Positions 24,210 to 33,395 are shown, numbered from the stretch's first letter. The stretch is 64,000 bases of DNA from DASPSM01 sp036008465 (GCA_036008465.1 DASYNP010000134.1:1-64000); one strand, 5' to 3'. Numbers and translations are program-made. The notes: a model not told the origin generated them from the sequence alone.

Positions 24210-26108
24210 TCAGGGCCGGCCGCAGCGGATTGCAGAAGCCGAAAGCGCCGGCAGAGCTACCGCGTCGCCGGCCAGCTTTCGGCTCAGCGTCTCGACTCTG
24301 CTCGGTGCCTCCCAATGGTTCATTACGTCGGGCTGGCGCAGATCGAGCGAGTCGCAGACCGTCTCGACCGAGAGCGGGGCGAATCCATCGCCAAACTCAG
24401 TCAAGTCGAGCGACAATTTGATCGCCTCGTGGTTTGAATTGACGACGAAGAGGCAGACATTCCGCCGTTTGTCATCCGCGCAAGCGACCACGTCGACACC
24501 GCGCGGTGCCTTGCCGACCGTGAGCGGAATCGGCAGCGCATGCTCGGCATAGAGCCGCATCACATGGTAGCTGGGGCGCTTGAGCACGCCGGCGCCGTTC
24601 GTGCCGATGATGCCGCTGCAGAAGCTGTTGGTCATGTTTGAGCGGCAGGCGATGTTGACGATGTTCGAATAGCGGCAGAGGAGGTTGAGATATTGGGCGT
24701 TGAGGAGAGCCCCCTCGAGCGTCAGCATCTGTCCGCGCATGAGGCCCCAATCTCCGCCGGTGAAGTTCCACTCGGTGACGGCGATTCGCAGGTGGCCGCA
24801 ACCGGGGGTGCGGGCAATCATCGACGACAGGTTTCTGAAGTCGGCCTCGCACGCCGCCAAGTCGCGCGTGTAGTGGTGCGGAGCGAGATACGCGAGGTCC
24901 TTTCCCAGGGCGTCCAGCACTTTCTGCGAAGGGAAAGACGAAAAAATGGCGATCGAGGGGTCGGCCCGTTTCATCAGGCGGATGAATTCGGTGCACTTCT
25001 TGATATACGCGTCGTCGTCGCCGCTGATCTCGTTGCCGAGCTGCCAGTATTTGACGGCGTAGGGCGCGGCGTGACCGTTTGCCGCCCGCCGGCCGCCCCA
25101 ATTGCTCGACGCCGCCCCGTTGCAATATTGAACGAGGTCGGCCGCGCTCTCGGGGCCGTCTGAAAAACTGACGCACACCAGCGGCTCGGCTTTCACGAGC
25201 GCGCAAAACTGACAGAACTCGTCGATGCCCACGTCGTTAGAGTCGATCCGTCCCCAGTTGAGATTCTCGAATGGCACGCGACGATCGCGGTCGTCGATGC
25301 CGTTCTTCCAGCGGTAGCGGCCCGGATCGACCACGCTGCCGCCCCAGCGAATGACCGACGGACGCGACGCCTTAATCGCCTCGACGACGTCCCGCCGCCA
25401 GCCGTTGAGCTCACCGCCCATGCTTTCCGCTGGCATCAGCGAGAGCTTGTCAGCCCAGAGCGTTCCCTTGCCGACGACGCGCAGCTCGAAAACCGCGCGG
25501 TCAGTTGTCCCGCTCGCGTCGAGTTGTGCCGAAACTCGCGTCCAGTTGGATGACGGCGCGGCCAACTCGGCCGAAGCCAGCTCCACAAACCGGCCGTCGG
25601 GCAGAGCCGCGTTGAGCACGGCTTGCACGCGGAGATTGACGACGTCGCTTCGCAGCCAGGCCGAGAACCGATATGAAACGCCCTGCTTGACGGACAGGCC
25701 CGATTGCGTGAGCCCGACCACCCGGTCATCGCGCCCGTTGATCCGGGCACAGCGCGGACCGTTGGAGGCGCCCACAGTCTCGATGGACCAATCGCGGCCT
25801 TTGTCCCAACTGCGATCACAGAAGGTGGGCGAGCCGTCGTAATAGACCCATTTTGCCGGCGGGATCACTCCCTCGAAACCGCGGTCGTTGAGCATCTCGG
25901 CCCACATGCCCGGGCACAGATCGTCGAGCAGTTCAATGAAATTCCCGAACAGCATCGGGTTGATCCGACCGTCATGCAGGGGCTTCGACGAAATCTTGAG
26001 GACCGCGTCGGCCGCGTCGCTTCGACTGACACCGCTAAGACTCGCGCAAACCGTGAGCGCGATCAGTGTCCAACCGCGCCCCGTCCGGCGAACCGGCTCC
26101 CGATTCAT
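24210..26108 (-). CDS. secreted alpha-L-arabinofuranosidase-like glycoside hydrolase (GH51 type)
   Basis: 632 aa from the ATG at 26108, placed behind GAGGA with an 8-base spacer; a signal peptide follows (ALTVCASLSGVSRSDA). The N-terminal part reads ISSKPLHDGRINPMLFGNFI, typical of the family start, then a carbohydrate-binding-like beta domain (about 90-235). The TIM-barrel carries the acid/base Glu360 in WQLGNE and the nucleophile Glu446 in AVTEWNF, and the C-terminal ~110 residues form a beta sandwich. GH51 enzymes release arabinose from plant polysaccharides; activity on other furanosides cannot be excluded. It stands alone. Confidence 0.85.
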   Translation of the reverse strand: MNREPVRRTGRGWTLIALTVCASLSGVSRSDAADAVLKISSKPLHDGRINPMLFGNFIELLDDLCPGMWAEMLNDRGFEGVIPPAKWVYYDGSPTFCDRSWDKGRDWSIETVGASNGPRCARINGRDDRVVGLTQSGLSVKQGVSYRFSAWLRSDVVNLRVQAVLNAALPDGRFVELASAELAAPSSNWTRVSAQLDASGTTDRAVFELRVVGKGTLWADKLSLMPAESMGGELNGWRRDVVEAIKASRPSVIRWGGSVVDPGRYRWKNGIDDRDRRVPFENLNWGRIDSNDVGIDEFCQFCALVKAEPLVCVSFSDGPESAADLVQYCNGAASSNWGGRRAANGHAAPYAVKYWQLGNEISGDDDAYIKKCTEFIRLMKRADPSIAIFSSFPSQKVLDALGKDLAYLAPHHYTRDLAACEADFRNLSSMIARTPGCGHLRIAVTEWNFTGGDWGLMRGQMLTLEGALLNAQYLNLLCRYSNIVNIACRSNMTNSFCSGIIGTNGAGVLKRPSYHVMRLYAEHALPIPLTVGKAPRGVDVVACADDKRRNVCLFVVNSNHEAIKLSLDLTEFGDGFAPLSVETVCDSLDLRQPDVMNHWEAPSRVETLSRKLAGDAVALPALSASAIRCGRP

Positions 26109-26341
26109 CGCTGAAATCCTCATGACCGGATCATGGTGGAGGCTCAACTGGGCCAAGATTCGCAGGTCCGCTGGCTTTCCGCATCGAACCGCTAGAAGCG
26201 GTACGACCCGCGTCGACAGCCTGAGCCGAAGTCCAGTCGACGCGTGATTTTTTTTCGTCCTAAACCCAGTGCACGACCTAGATTTCTGTGGGTGAATCAG
26301 GCTGCGTTTGCCGCAGTAGCACGTTTGGCGGTTCGTTTCGT

Positions 26342-27433
26342 ATGGGTGAAGAACGCAGGAAATACTATCGCTACCCGGCAACGGATGGGAGCGAGACAGT
26401 TGTGGTGCGCCATCAGGGCGTGGAACGTCCCGCGAGGCTCGTCAACCTTTCGTCGGACGGCTTCCGTGTCGACTTGGACGAGGAATCGATCGTCGAAGTC
26501 GGCGACATCGTGCTCATGGCGACGTCCAGCGGCTTTCACCGCGTGCGCGTGGTCAACGTTTCCCGCGACAATGGCGCGCTGCAGCTTGGATTGCAGCGCC
26601 TGCAGGACCTTCCCGCCAGCGCGCTCGAAAAAATTACCGAGGCCGAAAAACCGCGCCGCGCCGGGAATCTGAAGGACACCCTCGCGCAGCTCGCAATTCC
26701 GATGACGCTGGCTGCGATGATCCTGGGCGCCATTATCTGGACTTGGACAACGGAGGCCGATCCGGTCGGGGCGGTCGTGGATGACAGATTCGTCACGCCG
26801 ACCAGCGATTACTCCGCGAGGCGGCGGCGGGAAGCTCCGGACGCCGAAGAAACAACTTCGTCCGGCCTGAGGCAGAAGCGCCGGCCGGTCGGCGTCGTTG
26901 CCGAAGGCGGTTCCGAGTCGTCGCAATTGAGACTGGCAGGCAAGTCGGTCGTTGCGGCCGACTCGACGTCACGCTCTGATCGCGCGGACGACTCGGGTGA
27001 GCGTGGTGACTCCGGGCCAGCCGAAGCCATCCGCTCTACTGGGTCGCTCTTCGATCCGTCAGCCGACGGAGCGCTCAGCATCAGCTCGGCCCTCAGCACG
27101 GCCAAGCGCGAACACAAGCGTGTGCTCGTTGAATTTGGAGCCAATCAGTGCGACTCGTGCAGCCGGCTCAACGCGGCTTTCACGCAGGATGCAGAGATTT
27201 CCGCGGCGGTCAAGAAGGCGTTTGTGTTCGTGCTGGTCGACATCGACTCGAATCAAAAACTCGTCTCGCGCTACGTGCAAAACGAAATGCGCGACCGCGC
27301 GCCGTTTCTCGCCCTCTTGAACAAAGAGGGAAAGGTGTTGAAGCGGCAGAGGACCGACGAGCTGGGTGCCGGCTCGAAGCTCGACGTCGGCAAGGTGAAA
27401 GAGTTCTTGCAGCAGTGGTCGTCCGAGGGATGA
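26342..27433 (+). CDS. PilZ domain - membrane helix - thioredoxin-like fusion
   Basis: 363 aa from the ATG at 26342. Residues 3-100 look like a PilZ domain: ERRKYYRYPA gives the RxxxR-like element, and NLSSDGFRVDL the (D/N)xSxxG motif that binds c-di-GMP. One membrane helix lies near 115-137, then a ~110 residue charged, Ser/Arg-rich linker. The C-terminal ~125 residues are thioredoxin-like, with CDSC at 270-273 in LVEFGANQCDSCSRLNAAF, as in the DsbD gamma/thioredoxin_7 group. The topology would put PilZ in the cytoplasm and the thiol domain outside. I know of no named family with this order. It is divergent from the GH51 gene. Confidence 0.75.
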   Translation: MGEERRKYYRYPATDGSETVVVRHQGVERPARLVNLSSDGFRVDLDEESIVEVGDIVLMATSSGFHRVRVVNVSRDNGALQLGLQRLQDLPASALEKITEAEKPRRAGNLKDTLAQLAIPMTLAAMILGAIIWTWTTEADPVGAVVDDRFVTPTSDYSARRRREAPDAEETTSSGLRQKRRPVGVVAEGGSESSQLRLAGKSVVAADSTSRSDRADDSGERGDSGPAEAIRSTGSLFDPSADGALSISSALSTAKREHKRVLVEFGANQCDSCSRLNAAFTQDAEISAAVKKAFVFVLVDIDSNQKLVSRYVQNEMRDRAPFLALLNKEGKVLKRQRTDELGAGSKLDVGKVKEFLQQWSSEG

Positions 27434-27531
27434 TCGGTCGGGACGCCCATTGGTGCCGCTCGGCGTGCCGCGACTGAGCCTGGTCTGCCGTGCCGGAGAA
27501 ATCGCGGCGCCGCCTTGGCTTGGGTGCCACG

Positions 27532-27646
27532 GCTGAGCGGGTGCCGCTCAGGCCGTGTTCTCCCGGGACGTCGTGTTGATCGGCAACAAGCAGGTTCAGA
27601 TCTTGCGTGAAGAGCACGGCTGAGCCGAAGCGTCTCCGTGGCACCC
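27532..27646. repeat. palindromic intergenic repeat, family A
   Basis: GGGTGCCACGGCTGAGCGGG / GCCGCTCAGGCCGTG left arm and AGAGCACGGCTGAGCCGAAG / CCGTGGCACCC right arm. It lies between the PilZ fusion and the C25-like peptidase gene, ending 59 bases before the latter's start, so it would be in the 5' leader. Confidence 0.82.
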
Positions 27647-27704
27647 GATGGAATTCTCGTTACGATGGGGGCGTCGGCGTTTGGACAGGAAGGGACATCC
27701 GACG

Positions 27705-29171
27705 ATGACCCCGCACGCTTTTTTCCGCCACGCTTTCCGGTGGCGACTTGTCGCTGTCGCCAGCCTGGTTTCCGCGTTCATATTCGGGGCCGCTACTCAA
27801 CGTGGCCGGGCGGCTGACCCTAAACAAAAACCGCCGGGCCCGAAGCAATTCTTCGTGATCGCGCCCGAGCGATTTCACCCCGCTCTCGAGCAGTTCGTCG
27901 AATACAAGCGGTCGCTGCGTCCCACGATGTTGGTCTCGCTCGAAAAAATCCTGCAATCGACCGAGGGGATCGACGATCCGGAACGACTCAAGCGATTCCT
28001 TTACGACGCCTGGCGCAAAGAGCGCCTCGGTTACGTGCTCTTGGTTGGTGACGTCGACGTGATGCCCGTGCGTTACATGGTGCTCGACCGCGTGACTCCG
28101 GCGGCATTCGACTACGCGTTTTATCCATCGGATCTCTATTACGCCGACCTGGCCCGGCGTGACGGCAGCTTCGACGACTGGAACGCGATGAAGCAGGGCT
28201 TTCATCGGCTCTATTTCGGCGAAGTGCGAGGCGAGAAGAACAAGAAAGGGCCGATCAACTTCGATCAGGTCGATTATCGGCCCAAAATTGCGTTCGGCCG
28301 CTGGCCGGTGAGCACCGAGAAAGAGGTTCAAATCGTCGCGGATAAGACAATCGCGTACGAGCGGAGCATTCGCGACGGCACGCATCCGGGGTTGCGGCGG
28401 GCCGACTTTTTCAACACGGCTGGTTACGTCGACGTCCGCGATCGGATGAACGCCTGGGGTCGTCAGCTGCCGGCCGGCTGGAGCGCAGGGCGCTATTTCT
28501 ACACGGACGACAAACGGCCGTATCACACTCCGCCGCCCGACGAGGCCCACGTCGTCGAAGCAGTCAATCGGGGCGCCGCGCTCGTCGCCCACGTCGGCCA
28601 CGGCAGCGACCACTCCTGGGCCTCCTCGATTTCGACGCGCGGACTGGCCAAGTTCAAGGACGCCGATCGCCTGCCCGTGGTGATTTCCTGCGGCTGCAGC
28701 ACGGCCAATTTTGCGCCGCTGCCTCCTTATAGCGCGTACGTGGATATCGACGGCAAGGAGCACGCCGGGACGAACAACAACAAAGAGGTATTCCGCGCGC
28801 CACCTCCGCCTCCCTCTCCTTATCAAAAGGGAAAATACAATCCGTCGGGCCTGGGTGAGCAGATGCTGAAACGCCGGGAGACGGGGGCCGTCGTCTACAT
28901 CGGCTGCAACACGGGTGCCCAGCCGTGTGCGATCACGATGCTGGAGGGATTTCTCGCCGCCATGCGAAGGCAGGATCCGCCGCTGGTCGGAGACTGCTGG
29001 GTGAGTGCGATCCACTATTACTACGACAAAGAAAAACTCGCCAAGCTCGTGCCGAACAATGACTGGTATCCCCCGTCGATCTTTTTTCAGGGGATGAAGT
29101 TCATGTTCTTCGGCGACCCGACGGTCCCTTTCGCGCATTCGCCGGGGAAGGTGGCCGAGCGAGAGCATTAA
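27705..29171 (+). CDS. secreted C25 (gingipain)-like cysteine peptidase
   Basis: 488 aa from the ATG at 27705; an AGGAAGGG ribosome site lies about 10 bases upstream. A signal peptide runs to RGRAAD near residue 36. The caspase-like domain shows a first strand with LLVGDVDVMP, then the catalytic His299 in HVGHGSDHSW and the catalytic Cys (329 or 331) in VISCGCSTANF, as in gingipains. Gingipains also carry a propeptide and adhesin domains, which are absent here; the size fits a single catalytic domain. It is followed 33 bases later by a terpene-cyclase-fold gene on the same strand, perhaps in one operon. Confidence 0.82.
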   Translation: MTPHAFFRHAFRWRLVAVASLVSAFIFGAATQRGRAADPKQKPPGPKQFFVIAPERFHPALEQFVEYKRSLRPTMLVSLEKILQSTEGIDDPERLKRFLYDAWRKERLGYVLLVGDVDVMPVRYMVLDRVTPAAFDYAFYPSDLYYADLARRDGSFDDWNAMKQGFHRLYFGEVRGEKNKKGPINFDQVDYRPKIAFGRWPVSTEKEVQIVADKTIAYERSIRDGTHPGLRRADFFNTAGYVDVRDRMNAWGRQLPAGWSAGRYFYTDDKRPYHTPPPDEAHVVEAVNRGAALVAHVGHGSDHSWASSISTRGLAKFKDADRLPVVISCGCSTANFAPLPPYSAYVDIDGKEHAGTNNNKEVFRAPPPPPSPYQKGKYNPSGLGEQMLKRRETGAVVYIGCNTGAQPCAITMLEGFLAAMRRQDPPLVGDCWVSAIHYYYDKEKLAKLVPNNDWYPPSIFFQGMKFMFFGDPTVPFAHSPGKVAEREH

Positions 29172-29204
29172 AGAACCGGGCAGTTCGTGCGTTCGGAGCG
29201 GCTC

Positions 29205-30209
29205 ATGAAAGCGAACGTGGACGGGGTGATCCCTTGGCTGCTGGATGGCGATCCGGCCATCCGCTGGCAGACGCTGCGCGATTTGGTCGGAGCGCCCGCT
29301 GCCACCGTCGAGCGCGAGCGGCGCGAGATCGCGCGCGACGGCTGGGGGGCGCGCTTGCTTGCCGAGCAGGATGCGAATGGGAAGTGGGCGCATGGGCAAA
29401 CGACCGACAGCGGCCTTTATTCGCCCAAGTGGATCTCGACCACTTACACGATGCTGACCTTGCGCGACTTCGGCCTGCTCCCCAGCAGTCGAACGCGGAA
29501 GGCCTGTCGGGTGCTGCTCGACGAAGGACTGCAGCGCGACGGCGGCGTCAACTACGGCATCTTCAAGATCAGCGAGACTTGTGTCACCGGGATGATTCTG
29601 TCGATCCTCGCGCATTTCGAGCACGACGACGATCGTCTCGACACGATCGCCGAGCACCTGCTTAAGCAGCAGATGCCTGACGGCGGATGGAACTGTCGGC
29701 GCCGGTTCGGCGCAAAACACTCTTCGGTGCACACAACCATTCTCGCGCTCGAAGGCCTGCGCCTTTACGAGCTGTCTCGCGCGCGGTGCGTCAAAGCAGT
29801 GCGCGCCGCCCAGCGTCGCGGGCGCGAGTTCCTCTTAATGCACCGGCTCTTTCGCTCCGACCGCACGGGCGAAATCATCAAGCCGGTTTTCATTCGCTTC
29901 GCGTTCCCGCCGCGCTGGCACTACGACATCCTCCGCGCGCTCGACTACTTTCAATCCGTCGACGCCCCTCGCGACCCGCGCTTGGCCGACGCGATTGAGA
30001 TCGTCGAACGCACTCGACAGGAGGACGGCCGATGGACGTTGCAGAACGCGTACCGGGGCAAAACGTACTTCGAGATGGAACGTCTCGGCGCGCCGAGCCG
30101 CTGGAATACGCTTCGCGCGCTGCGCGTGCTGAAGTGGTGGAACGCCGGCGGCAAGAGTTCGGTGCGCCGCAAAAAGGCAAAGACCCCTCACCCTTCCCTC
30201 TCCCCATAA
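29205..30209 (+). CDS. terpenoid-cyclase / prenyltransferase-fold protein (alpha-alpha toroid)
   Basis: 334 aa from the ATG at 29205. The chain is a series of helix pairs with QxxDGxW-like repeats: EQDANGKWAHG, then LQRDGGVNYGI, QQMPDGGWNCRRRFG, and RQEDGRWTLQNAY. This is the alpha-alpha barrel of squalene-hopene cyclases and prenyltransferases, but the protein is half the length of a squalene-hopene cyclase and lacks a DxDD motif. It is therefore probably not a cyclase; such short forms occur in bacteria with unknown role. The last ~10 residues and the stop lie inside a family-C repeat. It follows the peptidase gene closely. Confidence 0.75.
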   Translation: MKANVDGVIPWLLDGDPAIRWQTLRDLVGAPAATVERERREIARDGWGARLLAEQDANGKWAHGQTTDSGLYSPKWISTTYTMLTLRDFGLLPSSRTRKACRVLLDEGLQRDGGVNYGIFKISETCVTGMILSILAHFEHDDDRLDTIAEHLLKQQMPDGGWNCRRRFGAKHSSVHTTILALEGLRLYELSRARCVKAVRAAQRRGREFLLMHRLFRSDRTGEIIKPVFIRFAFPPRWHYDILRALDYFQSVDAPRDPRLADAIEIVERTRQEDGRWTLQNAYRGKTYFEMERLGAPSRWNTLRALRVLKWWNAGGKSSVRRKKAKTPHPSLSP

Positions 30210-30280
30210 GAATGGGGCGAGGGTTTGAGGATGACGCCGCGCGGCACCCTCTCCCATTCCGATGGGAGAGGGCCGGGGTG
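30184..30280. repeat. intergenic palindromic repeat, family C (second copy)
   Basis: CCCCTCACCCTTCCCTCTCC at the left, then hairpins built on CCCAT...ATGGG and CCCTCTCCCATTCCGATGGG. It overlaps the 3' end of the upstream gene by 26 bases. The copy at 8653-8790 is similar but has GCG in place of AT in the hairpin loop. Confidence 0.7.
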
Positions 30281-30321
30281 CGGGCGGTTTTGAATTGGCC
30301 AAACGATGCTAGCGCAAGTGT

Positions 30322-30462
30322 TCACGGCGGACCGAACAGCCCCCATTCGGTTTTCATCCAGCGTCGCCAGGCATCCAGCCCGAATAACCACGCAACGAAC
30401 GCGAAGGGCAAGCCGACGCGCCAGAGGCTCGCTCCGACTTGCACGAGGTTGATTGTCCCCAT
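30322..30462 (-). CDS. putative small membrane protein (46 aa)
   Basis: A short frame starting at the ATG at 30462, preceded by GGGAG three bases away. It begins MGTINLVQVGASLWRVGLPF, continues as a hydrophobic helix (AFVAWLFGLDAW) and ends with an RRWMKTEWGLFGPP tail. The sequence reads like a genuine one-helix inner-membrane protein with aromatic and positive residues after the helix. It is divergent from the thioredoxin-like gene at 30541 and sits in a gap otherwise occupied only by repeats. No relatives recognised; a chance frame remains possible. Confidence 0.4.
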   Translation of the reverse strand: MGTINLVQVGASLWRVGLPFAFVAWLFGLDAWRRWMKTEWGLFGPP

Positions 30463-30540
30463 TTCTCCCAAATGCGATAATTTTGGCGGAGCGACTCGGG
30501 GTCGCGTCGGGCCATCGACACGAGAACATCAGGGGCTGGA

Positions 30541-31164
30541 ATGCAGTCATTCAAGAAGCGAAGCGAACAGCCTCTTAAGAGCCGCGCACGCACTAAGCGG
30601 TCTTTGCCCTTTGCGTTGGTTCTCGTCTTTGCTGGCACTGTTCCGGCGGCAAACGCCCAACAAGCGGCGCCCGCCGTGCTCAACGCCAAGGCTCCCGAAC
30701 TGGAAGAGCGGCCAAGCGACGAATGGCTCAACTCGCGTCCGCTGAAACTCTCAGAACTGCGCGGGCAGGTCGTCGTGCTGCACTTCTGGACCTTCGGCTG
30801 CATCAACTGCCGGCACAATGACGCGGCGTACAAAGCCTGGCACCAGAAATACTCGGGGAAGGGAGTCACAATGATCGGCGTGCACACGCCCGAGACCGAG
30901 CGCGAACGTGACCCGAAGCGGCTCAAGAGGAGCATCGAAGAACGGGGCCTGCGATATCCGATCGTTGTCGATCAGGACGGAAAAACCTGGAAGAGTTGGG
31001 ACAACCGCTGGTGGCCCTCAATTTATCTGATCGACAAAAAGGGCTTCGTCCGCTACCGCTGGGACGGTGAACTCAACTGGAAAGGGGCCGGGGGCAAAGC
31101 GATCATGGAAAAGAAGATCGCCGAACTTCTGACCGAAGAAATCTCGGCGACGGCGAACAACTAA
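30541..31164 (+). CDS. secreted thioredoxin-like protein (TlpA/redoxin type)
   Basis: 207 aa. A signal peptide runs to NAQQ near residue 38. The thioredoxin fold has its active site at C87-I-N-C90 in LHFWTFGCINCRH, and a cis-Pro region in WWPSIYLIDKKG. CxNC is the form seen in a group of bacterial redoxin proteins linked to NHL-repeat or cytochrome-biogenesis proteins. It most likely reduces or oxidises periplasmic thiols; no partner gene is adjacent. An AGGGG-containing ribosome site precedes the ATG. Confidence 0.85.
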   Translation: MQSFKKRSEQPLKSRARTKRSLPFALVLVFAGTVPAANAQQAAPAVLNAKAPELEERPSDEWLNSRPLKLSELRGQVVVLHFWTFGCINCRHNDAAYKAWHQKYSGKGVTMIGVHTPETERERDPKRLKRSIEERGLRYPIVVDQDGKTWKSWDNRWWPSIYLIDKKGFVRYRWDGELNWKGAGGKAIMEKKIAELLTEEISATANN

Positions 31165-31235
31165 TCAGGCGGTGCTCCGATCGAAGGAGGCACGATCGGG
31201 CCGCCCGTTCGCGGCCAGTGGTGGGAGAAGATCGC

Positions 31236-32069
31236 ATGTGTCAGTGCCTGTCCCCGGGCGATTTTCTGGGGAAAGTCGTTCGACGCCAGGTTTGTTCTGG
31301 GCTGTCGCTGACTGAGACCCGCCACCCGGCGGGCGCTCATTTGCCGCGCCATTGCCACGAGCGGGCCTATTTCTGCCTCATCCGCCGCGGCACCTATCGG
31401 GAAGAGTACGGGAGCCGGCAACGCTTCTGCCGGCCGCACATGCTGGCCTTCCACCCGCCGATGGAAGTCCACGCGGAGCACTTCGACGCCGAGGAAGTCT
31501 GCTCCTTCAACATCGAAATTAATGCGTCGTGGGCCCGCGGATTTCCGCGGGGATCGCTGCCGCTGGACCAGCCGTTCGAATGCAATGCCGGCCCGGCGGT
31601 GGGGCTGGCGGTGCGGATCCTCGACGAATTCGAGCATTTTGACGCCTCTTCCTCGCTGATCGTCGAGGGGATGATGCTCGAGCTGCTGGGCGTCTGCGAC
31701 CGGCAGGCGCGCGGCAATGCTGCCCCGCCCCGCTGGCTGCGAAGCGTGAGCGACCTGCTGCGCGAGCACTGCACCGACCCGTGGAGCCTGGCCGACGTTG
31801 CCGCTGAGGCGGACGTTCACCCAGGCTACCTCGCCTGTGTCTTCCGCCGCCATTTCGGCTGTACGATTGGCGAGTTTATTCGCCGCCAGCGAATTTCCCT
31901 GGCGTGCCGCGCGTTGGCTGAGGGCGACACGCCGCTGGCCGACGTGGCTCTGCTGGCCGGATTCGCCGACCAGAGCCACTTCACGCGCACCTTCAAGCGG
32001 CAGCTCGGCCTGACCCCGGCTGCCTACCGGAAGACGACAGCGCGCCGCGCGGACCGTTCCAAAAGCTGA
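31236..32069 (+). CDS. AraC-family transcriptional regulator
   Basis: 277 aa from the ATG at 31236. The N-terminal half is a cupin-like sensor domain (HPAGAHLPRHCHERAYFCLI with the metal-type HxH, then GSRQRFCRPHML). The C-terminal ~100 residues contain the two helix-turn-helix motifs: SLADVAAEADVHPGYLACVF and PLADVALLAGFADQSHFTRT, followed by the typical GLTPAAYRK. The promoter of the S41 peptidase gene lies 181 bases downstream on the same strand, and that gene or the thioredoxin-like gene is the likely target, by position only. A terminator-like hairpin starts at its stop. Confidence 0.88.
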   Translation: MCQCLSPGDFLGKVVRRQVCSGLSLTETRHPAGAHLPRHCHERAYFCLIRRGTYREEYGSRQRFCRPHMLAFHPPMEVHAEHFDAEEVCSFNIEINASWARGFPRGSLPLDQPFECNAGPAVGLAVRILDEFEHFDASSSLIVEGMMLELLGVCDRQARGNAAPPRWLRSVSDLLREHCTDPWSLADVAAEADVHPGYLACVFRRHFGCTIGEFIRRQRISLACRALAEGDTPLADVALLAGFADQSHFTRTFKRQLGLTPAAYRKTTARRADRSKS

Positions 32070-32096
32070 ATCGCGTTCAATCGCCCGCGATTTTCT
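32069..32096 (+). terminator. terminator-like hairpin behind the AraC gene
   Basis: AATCGCG (32069-32075) pairs with CGCGATT (32086-32092) followed by TTCTTT. The stem starts on the last base of the stop codon. Short but perfect, with a weak T tract. Confidence 0.4.
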
Positions 32097-32250
32097 TTGT
32101 CTACCATTGTTCTCGCTCACGATGAAATCGTCGGGCTGGCGTGGCACTGGCGGCTTGTCGCGTGTTCTCTGATGAGGGAACAACCCGCTGGCGGACAAAC
32201 GTCGGTGCCACCCACCCGCTCCAAGCTTCCATTTCTCGAAGGAAAGACCA

Positions 32251-33381
32251 ATGGTTCGCGGTCAATTGATGCGGTGGGCCCTGCTTGCCGCGCTGGTTGT
32301 CGCCGTCCCCGTCGCCACCCCGGCGCAGTTCCGATTCATCATGAAGAAGAATCAGCCACCCCTGCCAATCGACGAGGCGACGTCCAACGCCGTCATTGAT
32401 GGTGCGATTAAGCGGCTCGAGGCAGAGTACGTCTTTCCCGACGTGGCGACGCAAATGACCCAGTCGCTACGAAAGCGGCAGGCCGACAAGGCATACGTCG
32501 GAATCAAAACGGGGCAAGCCTTGGCGCAGCAGCTGACCAAAGATTTGCAAGCCGTGTCCAAGGACAAACACTTGCGCGTCGTCTGCAGCACAGAGAAGTT
32601 TCCCCAGCTGCCAACCGGCTCGGGAAAGGACGGCGATCCGACGCCGGAGATGAAGGAAGAGATGCGACAAATGGGCCAATGGATGAACGCCGGCTACCGC
32701 AAGGTCGAGCGACTCGGGGGCAATGTCGGGTACCTGGCGCTGGATGGATTCCTGCCCGTGGATGCGGCCGCTGAGCCTGCGGCCGCGGCAATGGCTTTTT
32801 TGGCCAACACCGAGGCGCTGATCATCGATCTCCGCGGAAATGGGGGCGGCGAGCCCGAGAGCGTGGCCCTGTTGTGCACCTACTTTTTCGGAAGCCAACC
32901 GGTCCACATCAATAGCCTCTACTCGCGCAAGGAAAACAAAACCACCGATTACTGGACGCGCAAGGAAGTCGCCGGCAAGCGCTACCTGGGCAAAGACATC
33001 TACGTCCTGATCGGGCCGCGCACCTTCTCAGGAGCGGAGGAGTTTGCCTATGACCTGCAGACTCAGAAGCGCGCGGTGCTGGTCGGCCAGACCACCGGTG
33101 GCGGGGCGCACCCCGGAGATCTGGTCTCGCTCGGCGATCATTTCGTGATGTTCGTGCCGACGGGCCGGGCCATCAATCCCATTACGAAGACCGACTGGGA
33201 AGGCACCGGCGTGAAGCCAGACGTCGCTGTCCCTGCCGACAAAGCGCTCGAAAAGGCTCACGATCTGGCGATCGAAAAGATCTTGAAGAACGCCAAAGAC
33301 GAAGAAACCCGCCAACGGATTCAAATGGACGTCGAGCACTCTCACGAGCGGCCGATGCCGAAGGCGACCGCGGCCCGCTGA
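32251..33381 (+). CDS. secreted S41-family serine peptidase (IRBP/TSP-like)
   Basis: 376 aa. Clear signal peptide (LLAALVVAVPVATPAQ). An N-terminal helical module (about 38-110) precedes the peptidase core, which shows the strand IDLRGNGGGEPESVALL and the nucleophile Ser260 in GPRTFSGAEEF; the downstream TTGGGAHPGD loop is also typical. It lacks a PDZ domain, like the IRBP-type members. The partner Lys of CtpA is not obvious, so the dyad may be replaced. GAAGGA lies about 9 bases before the ATG. Probably handles periplasmic peptide substrates; no specific role is visible. Confidence 0.85.
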   Translation: MVRGQLMRWALLAALVVAVPVATPAQFRFIMKKNQPPLPIDEATSNAVIDGAIKRLEAEYVFPDVATQMTQSLRKRQADKAYVGIKTGQALAQQLTKDLQAVSKDKHLRVVCSTEKFPQLPTGSGKDGDPTPEMKEEMRQMGQWMNAGYRKVERLGGNVGYLALDGFLPVDAAAEPAAAAMAFLANTEALIIDLRGNGGGEPESVALLCTYFFGSQPVHINSLYSRKENKTTDYWTRKEVAGKRYLGKDIYVLIGPRTFSGAEEFAYDLQTQKRAVLVGQTTGGGAHPGDLVSLGDHFVMFVPTGRAINPITKTDWEGTGVKPDVAVPADKALEKAHDLAIEKILKNAKDEETRQRIQMDVEHSHERPMPKATAAR

Positions 33382-33395
33382 CGGCGCACACAGTG

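Noticed and set aside
27660..29732. Long minus-strand open frame (690 codons) across the peptidase and cyclase-fold genes
   Set aside because: Covers two well-supported plus-strand genes with catalytic motifs; composition typical of a shadow.
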